Assembly (NCBI GenBank): GCA_015067835.1
Contig: SVLS01000007.1
Span: forward strand, 1 to 64,000
Source of the DNA: Oscillospiraceae bacterium
GTDB taxonomy: Bacteria > Bacillota > Clostridia > Oscillospirales > Oscillospiraceae
Direction of reading: 5' to 3'
DNA: 64,000 bases
Shown here: positions 15,555 to 23,900 of the stretch, in pieces
How the letters are laid out: each line of letters begins with the position of its first letter
How positions within the stretch are numbered: position 1 is the first letter of the stretch
Position numbers and translations under genes: made by a program
Notes under the pieces: model-generated
Seen by the model: only the letters and a program-made list of their open reading frames with translations
What the model was told of the DNA's origin: nothing
The model's database searches: none

Positions 15555-15618
15555 AACATCCCTCCTTTGAATGAACCTATCATTTTCCAGATGAATATAT
15601 CATTCTTTTGAGGGGCTG

Positions 15619-16185
15619 TCAATCAATGGATAATCGGCTGCGAGAGAGGGCTTTTCGCAATGCAATAGCCAGCAAGGGAGTGGCAATGACGGCTACAACA
15701 GCATTGAAGGTTGTGGCCGGTATTTTTGCTGTGACTGACAGTATTGCGGCGCTTGCAGGCAGATTGTGCAAAAGCAGCCCGTCGTAGAAAAAGGCTTTGG
15801 ACAGATAAAGCAGAGCATAAGTGATTGCACCGGCTGCAGTTGCCAGAAGGGCCTTTCCGTAATTCCACGTTCCTTTTCCGCTGCGAATCACCAGTCCGGC
15901 TATGATGCCGTAAGCACCCTTGGTCAGGAAAGTAATCCAGCAGTCCCGGATATAAATAGGATCAAACATATCATAAATCGCAGAACCCAATCCGGCAGCC
16001 AGACCGCCAAACCACGGTCCCAGTAAAACGCCGGACAGGGCACACAGAATGTTCCCTAAGTGAAAAGCGGAGGTGCCAAAGGCCTCGGGCACTTTGATAC
16101 GAATGGCGGAGCCCACACAGGTCAATGCGGCCAGCACGCCGACCATCACAATTTGTTTGGTGGAAAAACGTTTTGATTGTTTCAA
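15619..16185 (-). CDS. ECF transporter S component
   Basis: A 188-aa integral membrane protein with about six hydrophobic segments, of the type that confers substrate specificity on energy-coupling-factor vitamin transporters. Telling stretches are IVMVGVLAALTCVGSAIRI, FHLGNILCALSGVLLGPWFGG and GSAIYDMFDP. The vitamin cannot be named from this sequence. The start is TTG at 16185, with GAGGAGGGA 7 nt upstream; no ATG fits. No ECF ATPase or T component is adjacent, so it probably shares a module encoded elsewhere. I see no riboswitch in the short upstream region. Confidence 0.88.
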   Translation of the reverse strand: MKQSKRFSTKQIVMVGVLAALTCVGSAIRIKVPEAFGTSAFHLGNILCALSGVLLGPWFGGLAAGLGSAIYDMFDPIYIRDCWITFLTKGAYGIIAGLVIRSGKGTWNYGKALLATAAGAITYALLYLSKAFFYDGLLLHNLPASAAILSVTAKIPATTFNAVVAVIATPLLAIALRKALSRSRLSID

Positions 16186-16252
16186 GAGAATCCCTCCTCA
16201 CTTAAGATGTGTCTATTTTAGCACAATCTGGCAATAAATATAGTGCCAAAAC

Positions 16253-16299
16253 CACAAAGTAAAATAAGGCCAGATGAAAATGTGATAAAATTTACTTTG
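16253..16299. promoter_or_regulatory. Inverted repeat in the nagB upstream region
   Basis: ACAAAGTAAA (16253-16262) is the exact reverse complement of TTTACTTTGT (16290-16299), which is followed by TTTT. It could be an operator or a minus-strand leader structure, lying between the divergent ECF and nagB genes. Confidence 0.3.
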
Positions 16300-16334
16300 T
16301 TTTTACCAAAATAGACTTTGTTTTGGAGATTCGC

Positions 16335-16363
16335 TGTACAAAAATGGGTGCAAGTGCTAAGAT
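16335..16363 (+). promoter_or_regulatory. Predicted nagB promoter
   Basis: TGTACA (16335-16340) and TAAGAT (16358-16363) are separated by 17 nt, about 30 bp before the nagB start codon. Confidence 0.5.
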
Positions 16364-16392
16364 GAAAAAAATTAAACAAAGGAGTGTTTCAA

Positions 16393-17130
16393 ATGCGTTT
16401 AATTCGTGCGAAAGACTATCAGGATGCCAGCCGTAAGGTGGCAAATATTATTTCTGCTCAGGTAATTCTGAAGCCCGACTGCGTTCTGGGCCTGGCTACC
16501 GGCAGCAGCCCTCTGGGTGCTTACAGCCAGCTGATTCAGTGGTGCGAAAAGGGAGATGTAGACTTCTCCAAGACCAAGACGGTGAATCTGGATGAGTATG
16601 TTGGACTGGCTGCAGATCATGACCAGAGCTATGCGTACTTTATGCATCACAATTTCTTCGCCCACATTAACATTGATCCCAACAACACCAATCTGCCCAA
16701 CGGCACAGAGGCGGATGCTGCCAAGGAATGCAGCCGTTACGACAAGGTTATCCGCGATTTGGGCGGCGTAGACCTGCAGCTGCTGGGTATCGGTGCCAAC
16801 GGCCACATTGGCTTCAATGAGCCGGCTGATGCCTTCTCCACCGGCACCAACCGGGTGGATCTGACTGCTTCCACCATTGATGCCAATTCCCGTTTCTTCG
16901 AGAATAAGGATTTGGTGCCCCATCAGGCTTATACCATGGGTATGATGGCCATTATGCAGGCCGAGCGCATCGTGATGATTGCCACCGGTGCCAATAAGGC
17001 ACAGGCTGTTTATGATGCTTTCTGCGGTCCTGTGACCCCCCAGGTGCCTGCATCCATCCTGCAGCTGCATCCCGACTTTGCTCTGGTTGCGGATGAAGCG
17101 GCTTTGTCTCTGGTAGGCGATAAGCTGTAA
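16393..17130 (+). CDS. nagB: Glucosamine-6-phosphate deaminase
   Basis: A 245-aa enzyme converting glucosamine-6-phosphate to fructose-6-phosphate and ammonia, the last step of amino-sugar catabolism. Family motifs: LGLATGSSPLGAY (sugar phosphate loop), TVNLDEYVGL (catalytic Asp), GIGANGHIGFNEP (active-site His-Glu region) and HQAYTMGMMAIM. ATG 16393 is preferred over GTG 16384 because GGAG at 16381-16384 lies 8 nt upstream. Monocistronic, with a terminator directly after; nagA is not in the window. Consistent with host- or diet-derived aminoglycan use alongside the lyase at 19889. Confidence 0.96.
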   Translation: MRLIRAKDYQDASRKVANIISAQVILKPDCVLGLATGSSPLGAYSQLIQWCEKGDVDFSKTKTVNLDEYVGLAADHDQSYAYFMHHNFFAHINIDPNNTNLPNGTEADAAKECSRYDKVIRDLGGVDLQLLGIGANGHIGFNEPADAFSTGTNRVDLTASTIDANSRFFENKDLVPHQAYTMGMMAIMQAERIVMIATGANKAQAVYDAFCGPVTPQVPASILQLHPDFALVADEAALSLVGDKL

Positions 17131-17138
17131 TATTGAAA

Positions 17139-17172
17139 ACAAGACCCGCTGAAACGGCGGGTCTTGTCTTAT
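17139..17172. terminator. Bidirectional terminator, nagB / tmcAL
   Basis: ACAAGACCCGC pairs with GCGGGTCTTGT around a 7-nt loop. T-rich flanks occur on both strands, between convergent genes. Confidence 0.8.
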
Positions 17173-18317
17173 TTTCGAATATACACACGGCGAAGTGCAG
17201 ATTGCCCACTGGGCGCAGGGGCAGAGTGGCAGAACAGACCGTACAGGTCATCCCACCGCTGCTCCAGTTTTTCATAAGGATCTCCGGTCTTCTCTCCGAT
17301 ATGGGGAAAAAGGCCGGTTTCTCTTGCTTTTTTCAGGGCAGGGATGCCGGCGTCGGAGAAGCCCAACACCCGAACATAGGGCACGGTCGACTGGAGAAGT
17401 GTTTCTGTAATGCCCAAATATGCGCACATCACCATTCTGTCCAGGCGGGTGCGTGTATACCGCTTTGATTTTGTGGCAGCCAGGATTTCTTCCAGAGTGC
17501 CGCAGCTTCGGCTGGCGTGCATCAGCTTTCTCCAAAGCCCCTCTGCACCATAAGGAAGGGCTTCAAATTCCGGGTCATCCATCCTGCGAAGCTGCGAAAG
17601 AATGGCTCGCTCTCCGGCTTGATGCGTATGAATGGGAGCGTTTTGGAAGACGGCAGCAGCTGCCGATGGGAGATAGCCGTCCAGAGCCTTTCCCTCCTGC
17701 AATAATTGACGCAAAGAGGTGGCAGAAGGATGGTCGCTGTCTGCCGAAATATCGTGATAATTGCCATCCCGGCGAATGGGCATTGGCATCATATCGCAGC
17801 CCAGCGTCAAAATTGCTTTACAGTATTCCACTGCCAGAATGTCATTGGGACGGCTGAGCAGGGAAGCGTCAATGCCCATTTCCTGCAAGGCTTGCTGACG
17901 GGCGGTGGGGAAGGAGCAGCCGGATTCCAGATGCTTTCGCAAAATGGGTGAGAATTCCGGGGAAAGCAGGGCTTGGGCAGTTTCTATTAAAGCTTTCTCG
18001 TTACCGGTCTCGCTTCCAAAGCAAAGTGCATCACAGAAGGAACTGAGAATCCTGACACCGCCGGCGGCAAAGCCCTCGGCAGAGGACAAAGCATAGATCG
18101 TGGGCAGTTCCAGCACCAAATCTGCACCGCAGTCAATGGCAGCACGGGCACGGAAGGATTTGTCGAAAACAGCCGGCATACCCCGCTGAACATAATTTCC
18201 GCTCATCAGGCAGACAATGACAGTATCCGGACCGCATTTCCGGCGAATATGCTCAAATTGCTTCCAGTGACCCAAATGAAAAGGGTTGTATTCGCAAATA
18301 ATGCCTACAGTTTTCAA
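17169..18317 (-). CDS. tmcAL: tRNA(Met) cytidine acetate ligase
   Basis: A 382-aa protein of the YlbM/TmcAL family, which activates acetate with ATP and places an acetyl group on C34 of elongator tRNA-Met. The nucleotidyltransferase start is unmistakable: TVGIICEYNPFHLGHWKQ, followed by CLMSGNYVQRGMPAVFDKSFRA. RPNDILAVEYCKAIL occurs mid-protein. I chose TTG at 18317 (AAAAGGAGGGA upstream, and the family begins exactly there); the frame is open upstream through non-homologous sequence. It is divergent from ackA, a recurring neighbourhood in Firmicutes that makes sense as both enzymes handle acetate. Its likely substrate tRNA is at 4396-4472. Confidence 0.93.
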   Translation of the reverse strand: MKTVGIICEYNPFHLGHWKQFEHIRRKCGPDTVIVCLMSGNYVQRGMPAVFDKSFRARAAIDCGADLVLELPTIYALSSAEGFAAGGVRILSSFCDALCFGSETGNEKALIETAQALLSPEFSPILRKHLESGCSFPTARQQALQEMGIDASLLSRPNDILAVEYCKAILTLGCDMMPMPIRRDGNYHDISADSDHPSATSLRQLLQEGKALDGYLPSAAAAVFQNAPIHTHQAGERAILSQLRRMDDPEFEALPYGAEGLWRKLMHASRSCGTLEEILAATKSKRYTRTRLDRMVMCAYLGITETLLQSTVPYVRVLGFSDAGIPALKKARETGLFPHIGEKTGDPYEKLEQRWDDLYGLFCHSAPAPSGQSALRRVYIRK

Positions 18318-18356
18318 AAAAATCCCTCCTTTTTCAAAAAAGTACCCCAATGGGGG

Positions 18357-18385
18357 TTGTGAAATCGTTTCAAATGAGGTACAAT
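18357..18385 (+). promoter_or_regulatory. ackA promoter
   Basis: TTGTGA (18357-18362), a 17-nt spacer, then TACAAT (18380-18385), about 70 bp upstream of the ackA start. A small ACCCC/GGGGT hairpin precedes it. Confidence 0.7.
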
Positions 18386-18457
18386 GTACCCAGCTATGTG
18401 CATCATAACACAAAATGGAAAAAAAGAAAATATTTATTTTATAGGAGGCAATTTCCA

Positions 18458-19648
18458 ATGAATGTTCTGGTTATCAATGCCGGCAGCTCTTCTCTGAAGT
18501 ATCAGCTGATGAATCCTGAGACCGGCGATGTATCTGCAAAGGGTCTTTGCGAGCGTATTTATATCGACGGCCGTCTGACCCATAAGGTCGGTGACAATAA
18601 AGTGGTAAAGGACATCCCGATGCCCAGCCACTCTGAGGCAATTCAGGCTGTTCTGGAAATCCTGGTTGACCCCGAATACGGTGTCATCAAGTCCACCGAT
18701 GAAATTGATGCAGTCGGTCACCGCGTGCTTCACGGCGGCATGGAATTTTCCGAGTCCTGCATCATTGACGACGAGGTTATCAAGGCAATTGAAAAGTGCA
18801 TCCCTCTGGGCCCGCTGCACAATCCTGCCAACCTGATGGGCATTCGTGCCTGCCAGGCTGTGATGCCCAAGACTCCTCAGGTTGCTGTGTTTGACACCGC
18901 ATTCCATATGACGATGCCTCCCAAGGCATACCGTTATGCCATCCCCACGGAGTATTTTGAGAATGACGATATCCGCCGCTACGGCTTCCACGGCACTTCT
19001 CATAAGTATATTGCCCGCCGGGCAGCAGAGCTGTACGGCTCCAAGGAATTCAAGCTGGTCAACTGCCACCTGGGTAACGGTTCTTCTCTGTCTGCAGTAA
19101 AGGACGGCAAGTGCCAGGATACCTCCATGGGTCTGTCTCCTCTGGCCGGTGTGCCTATGGGCACCCGTTCCGGTGACATTGATGCCTGTGTGGTGCAGTT
19201 CATCTGCAACAAGTACGGTATGACGGTTGATGAGTGCCTGAATATGCTGAACAAGAAGTCCGGCGTACTGGCTCTGTCTGAAACCTCTTCTGACTTCCGT
19301 GATCTGGAAGCAGGCGAAGCAAAGGGCGATGAGAACTGCGTTCTGGCTCTGCAGAAGTTCTTCTACGAGGTTGCGAAGTATATCGGCGCCTATGCTGCTG
19401 CCCTGAACGGCATTGATATGCTGACATTCACCGCCGGTGTCGGCGAAAACGGTCCTGATACCCGTGCAGCCATCTGCGAATATCTGGGCTTTATGGGCGT
19501 AAAGATCGACCCGGAAAAGAACAATGTCCGCGGCAAGGAAGCTTTGATCTCCACGCCGGATTCCAAGGTTCAGGTTTGGGTCATTCCCACCAACGAGGAA
19601 CTGATGATTGCGCAGGATACTGCTGAGTTGGTAAGCGCAGCAAAGTAA
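18458..19648 (+). CDS. ackA: Acetate kinase
   Basis: A 396-aa acetate kinase, which makes ATP from acetyl phosphate in fermentation. ASKHA-fold signatures: VLVINAGSSSLKYQL at the start, HRVLHGGMEFSE, VAVFDTAFHMTMP, RYGFHGTSHKY, NCHLGNGSSLSAVKDGK, DTSMGLSPLAGVPMGTRSGD and FTAGVGENGP. The start at 18458 follows ATAGGAGGC and matches the family N-terminus; upstream frame is untranslated leader. A promoter and a strong terminator bracket it, so it is monocistronic. No pta gene is adjacent. It points to acetate as a main fermentation product. Confidence 0.97.
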   Translation: MNVLVINAGSSSLKYQLMNPETGDVSAKGLCERIYIDGRLTHKVGDNKVVKDIPMPSHSEAIQAVLEILVDPEYGVIKSTDEIDAVGHRVLHGGMEFSESCIIDDEVIKAIEKCIPLGPLHNPANLMGIRACQAVMPKTPQVAVFDTAFHMTMPPKAYRYAIPTEYFENDDIRRYGFHGTSHKYIARRAAELYGSKEFKLVNCHLGNGSSLSAVKDGKCQDTSMGLSPLAGVPMGTRSGDIDACVVQFICNKYGMTVDECLNMLNKKSGVLALSETSSDFRDLEAGEAKGDENCVLALQKFFYEVAKYIGAYAAALNGIDMLTFTAGVGENGPDTRAAICEYLGFMGVKIDPEKNNVRGKEALISTPDSKVQVWVIPTNEELMIAQDTAELVSAAK

Positions 19649-19661
19649 GCGAATATGCGAT

Positions 19662-19692
19662 GAGCCTCCCCACTGTGGGAGGCTCGTTTTTT
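19662..19692 (+). terminator. ackA terminator
   Basis: GAGCCTCCC pairs with GGGAGGCTC around a 6-nt loop, followed by a T-run. Confidence 0.88.
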
Positions 19693-19795
19693 GGGGGAAA
19701 TGCTTAAAACGAAAAGGAAAAATTTGTGCAAAAGGCGGAAAATTATGCAGGTAGGACAATATCACCGTAGAGAGCAAAAAAAGACTTGAATCACG

Positions 19796-19824
19796 CGCGA
19801 AAATCAGTTAAAATAGGATGAATA
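19796..19824 (+). promoter_or_regulatory. Promoter of the large secreted lyase gene
   Basis: TTGAAT (19796-19801), 17-nt spacer, TAAAAT (19819-19824), 65 bp before the start codon. Confidence 0.65.
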
Positions 19825-19888
19825 TTTGATAAAATGCGGAGGTATAGTTTCTGCTGTTATCAAAGAAAAATCGAGAGGAGATAAGCGC

Positions 19889-20884
19889 ATGAAGAAAATG
19901 TCTCGAAAAATACTGGCAGTTGTTCTTTGTGCGGCGATGCTGGTGGGTCACTTTACTGTGATTCCTCAGGCTGTTACCGCAGTGGATGCAGTGGATTCCA
20001 CTTCCACAACACCTGCAAACCCCAACCTGCTGGATGGGCTGAATCCCGATTTCGAAACAACCAACGATCTGAAGAATTGGACGGTTTCGGATAAGGCGGC
20101 TGTATTCCAGTCAAGCACCATTGTTACCGAAGGAAAGGTGTCCTTGTGCATCAAGGATGCCAGCGCAGACGCAAAGCAGAATGCGATCAGCGAACAGACA
20201 ACGGTAATTCCCGGTGATCCTTACTATGCAATCGCAAAAACCTTCGGTACAACTCACGGTGTACTGACGGTTCACTTTTACGATGCTAACGGCGTAGAAA
20301 TGGCAGATCAGGCTGTTTCTCAGTCTGTTGCCGTTGCAAAGCAGGAGTGGCAGGCACTGAGCGTTCAGGTGAATGCTCCTGAAGGCGCAAAGAAAGCTGC
20401 TGTTGAAGTTTCTACAACAGTGGAAGGTGTCGGTGTCGCCTATTTTGACAATGTGGCTTTTTATGCAGAGCCCGGCGATACTATTACGCTGAACAGCTCC
20501 TTTGAAGGTGGCTTTGATGCAGCTGAGTGTCTGCCCGAAGGCTGGAGAGGCTGGGGCGGAAAGACTCCTCTGCGCCAGATTAACACCAATCTGAACTATG
20601 TTCATAAGGGCAAGCAGTCTATGAAGCTGGATGTCAGCATCAATACTGCTACCAATAAGAATACAACAACCGGTATTGAAAGTAACTTTATTGACGTCAT
20701 TCCCGGTTTACCCTATGTTTACAGCTTCTGGCACAAGAGCGAACCTTTTGCAACAGGAAACTCTACAAGCTATGTATATGTAAACTTCTATAATGTGGAA
20801 GGCGAGCGGATCAGTACCAGCGGCAATCCCATTGGTACCTCTGCGTATTCTTATTCCAAGGCTTTTAACAGTGTAAACAGCTGA
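19889..20884 (+). CDS. N-terminal fragment of a large secreted polysaccharide lyase, ended by an in-frame TGA
   Basis: 331 aa up to TGA at 20882-20884; the frame continues unbroken to 25321. The start MKKMSRKILAVVLC (ribosome binding site GAGAGGAGA) is a Sec signal peptide with an Ala-x-Ala-like end near residue 33. Two carbohydrate-binding-like beta-sandwich modules follow (about 45-200 and 205 onward). The second is cut just where the first reads QEW...VNAPEGA: here the frame reads S-stop-TKQT...APAGAVKA, so the TGA sits at a position where Trp (TGG) is expected. A single G-to-A change explains it. As read, this piece is a secreted binding module with no catalytic part. Confidence 0.8.
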   Translation: MKKMSRKILAVVLCAAMLVGHFTVIPQAVTAVDAVDSTSTTPANPNLLDGLNPDFETTNDLKNWTVSDKAAVFQSSTIVTEGKVSLCIKDASADAKQNAISEQTTVIPGDPYYAIAKTFGTTHGVLTVHFYDANGVEMADQAVSQSVAVAKQEWQALSVQVNAPEGAKKAAVEVSTTVEGVGVAYFDNVAFYAEPGDTITLNSSFEGGFDAAECLPEGWRGWGGKTPLRQINTNLNYVHKGKQSMKLDVSINTATNKNTTTGIESNFIDVIPGLPYVYSFWHKSEPFATGNSTSYVYVNFYNVEGERISTSGNPIGTSAYSYSKAFNSVNS

Positions 20885-20977
20885 ACCAAGCAGACGGATG
20901 TTATTTCTGCACCTGCAGGCGCGGTCAAGGCAGAGCTTTGGGTTCTGACTTGTAGTGCGACCAAGGCACCCATTTAT

Positions 20978-23900
20978 TTGGATGAAGTGGTTTTGAAGCG
21001 GGATAAGTCTGTTCCTGTACTGCCTAACTCCAGCTTTGAAGAGGGCTTTGGCGACAAGAATGTCCCCAATGGCTGGCAGGTGTATTCTACCCCCGGTGCA
21101 GCCAATGTGGAAACCAATATCAAGACTGACGGCGAGTACGCTCTGAAGATGGATAATACAGTTATCCAGGAGCACAGCGGCGTCTGTGTCTGGCTGCCTG
21201 TCGTTACAGGTGAAGTCTGGAAGCTCTCCTTTGATCAGAAGGGCACCGGCCAGATTCACTTCAGCTACTATACTGCCGACAAGAAGAACCAGTTGTCCAA
21301 TGTGATGTACAGCGGAAGCGGCGGAGAAGAGGCAGAATGGGTACATAAGGAACTGCAGCTGGAAGCAGAGGCCACTGAAAAGGGCAAGCCCGGTATGATG
21401 CGTGTGCTGATTACTCTGAGTAAGAATGCACAGGGTGTGGGTTTCTTTGATAACTTCAAGCTGGAGCGTGTTTTCGCACCCGAGATGCCCAATTATTCCA
21501 ACCTGCTGAACAATGCAGGCTTTGAGGATCGGGAAGGCGTTCCCGGCTGGAATCGCCTGAGCTTTACTTATATGCAGACGGACGAGTATGCCGGCGGAGA
21601 CCGCGGCAACTTCGTTTTGAAGTTTACTGATAACAATAAGAACGGCGCAACCCAGTTTACCACTGAGCGTGTTCCGGTTACACCCGGTGAACACTATCAC
21701 GCTTTGGTGGAATGCACTGCCGATACCCAACTGCAGATTTATATCCGTTTCTATGATGCCAACGGCAAGAAGGTCGTTCCCACTACCTTCAACAATTACT
21801 ATGGCGGCACCAAGGAAGTTTTGGGTGAATGGAAGCGCCTGGGCGTTTTGAGCCGTGCTCCTGATACCGCAGTTACAATGGAAATGCTCTTTGGTACGGT
21901 TATGGTCGGCGTGGGTACTGCTTATGTCGATAATATTTACCTGGGCGTTTATGACGCGGAGAAGGATCCGGATATTGAAGGAATGAACTCCGTTAAGTCT
22001 CCCGGCTGGGACAATGTGGACTTTAATGAAGTTGGCCACCCCCGGAGCTACTTTACCGCCGATGAACTGAAGGAACTGAAGAAAACGGTTTCCTTTGGTA
22101 TGGAAAACGAATTGGGATACTCTGTCAGAGAGGCCTATAAGGAAATGCTGGAGGATGCAGAGAGATATCTGGCAGAAACCTATTTCCGCGCTAACTGGGT
22201 CTCCGGTGGTCCCAGCGTTGACTACGATCTGAATGAGTTTAAAGACTTTAACAGCATTGAAGAGCTGTGGGTGAACCCTCCCGGATATACTTCCGGCGCA
22301 TATCCCTATTTCTCCAACTTTGCAATGGCACTGCGTGACCGGATGCGGACGCTGGCAGTTGCTTATGCCCTTTCCGGAGATAAGGCCTATGGTGAACGTG
22401 CTGTTCACTATGCAATGCGTCTGTGTGACTGGGAGATCTGGTCTCAGCGGGCAGCAGTGGGCGTTTCGTACTCCTCTGATATGGGCTGCAGCTATATTGC
22501 TGACGGTACGGCCTGTGTCTATGATATGTGCTATGATTTGCTGACAGATGAGCAGCGCAAGACATTGTATACCAACATTGCCGAAAAGGGTCTGAAGGCT
22601 CTGATTGGCGATATTGAAGCAAACATCAACCACAATACCAACCTGAATAAGGTTAACGGCGTTCTGGTTGCTGCAAGCTGTATTGCAGAAGAGAGCAACC
22701 GTGATCTGGTTGAGCCCTATCTGACTGCCGGCTACCGTTATGCTGAGTGGTTCATCGATGAACTGTATGAAAGCGGCTGGCAGGAAGGCTACAGCTATAC
22801 CCACCACGCTTTGGAAGCCATTATCAAGGGCGTTGACATTCTGTCCCGTTCTACCCAGACAGAGGCCTTCTGGGATCACCCCTACTTTGAGGAAATTCTG
22901 GTACCTTGGGTTACCTATGCATCCGTCCCCGGTTCCGGCGTGCAACCCAACATTTCTGACAGCTCCTGGGATCATTACTTCTTTATGACCATGATGATGA
23001 TCAATAAGAACCTGGGTAATGAGACAGCAGGCTTCTATTTGAAGAATTCCGGCATTCTGGAGAATGTTTCTGCAATGGAGAAGGTTTTGTATGCAAACCC
23101 CAATCCGGTTATTGCAGAGGAAATTGATGTTCAGCAGACGGCAGTTACTGTTGACAAGCTTGGCTATGGCTTCCTCCGCAGTGGCTTCGGCGCACTGGAT
23201 GTGGCGCTGACGATGATTGCCAACGATTCCCAGCACGATCACAACCACTGGGACCAGAACAGTATTGTTGTCTCCTTTAACAGCACCAGTATGCTGACGG
23301 ACTTCGGTTATGCCTCCATTGGCGGCAGTAAAGATGCGCCCGGTTATGCATTCGGTTATTATGATGGACATACTACCATCTTTGTTGATGGCGAGTCCCA
23401 GAATGTGAAGGGCAAGGGCGAAATGACCAATGTGCTGAATAACCCCTTGTACGGACATCTGACAGGCAGTGCAGCCGATGCCTACGGCGGAAGACTGACG
23501 CAGGCTGACCGTCACTCCATCCTGCTCAACCACATTGATAAGCCCTACTACATCATCATTGATGAGTTGGATTCTGAAAGCAGCCACGTTTATAACTGGA
23601 ACCTGTACACCAACGGTTGGAACGGCTTGCAGTTTGACCAGACAGTTATCAGAGATAAAGAGGCGACTGCTGACGGCCATCAGCTGGTTGTTATGAAGGA
23701 CCGTGACGCTGCATTCCTGGACTTTGTTGGTCACGAGGCTCTGGAATTCACTACCTTTGAATACAGAGACTCCTTCCCTGTGATCCAGATCAACTCTCCT
23801 TCTGCAAAGAAGTATGAGTTTATGACGGTGGTCAGTATGGATGCGGATGTCAGTGATGACGCTGTTATCTCCTTCAACCCCTTGATTCGTGGTTACCTGT

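Noticed and set aside
16186-16392. Vitamin riboswitch for the ECF S component
   Set aside because: No thi-box, RFN, preQ1 or cobalamin motif could be recognised, and the space is short.
20882-20884. UGA read as Trp (alternative genetic code)
   Set aside because: Many genes in the window end naturally at TGA and no other gene has an internal TGA, so a local mutation or readthrough is more likely than code change.
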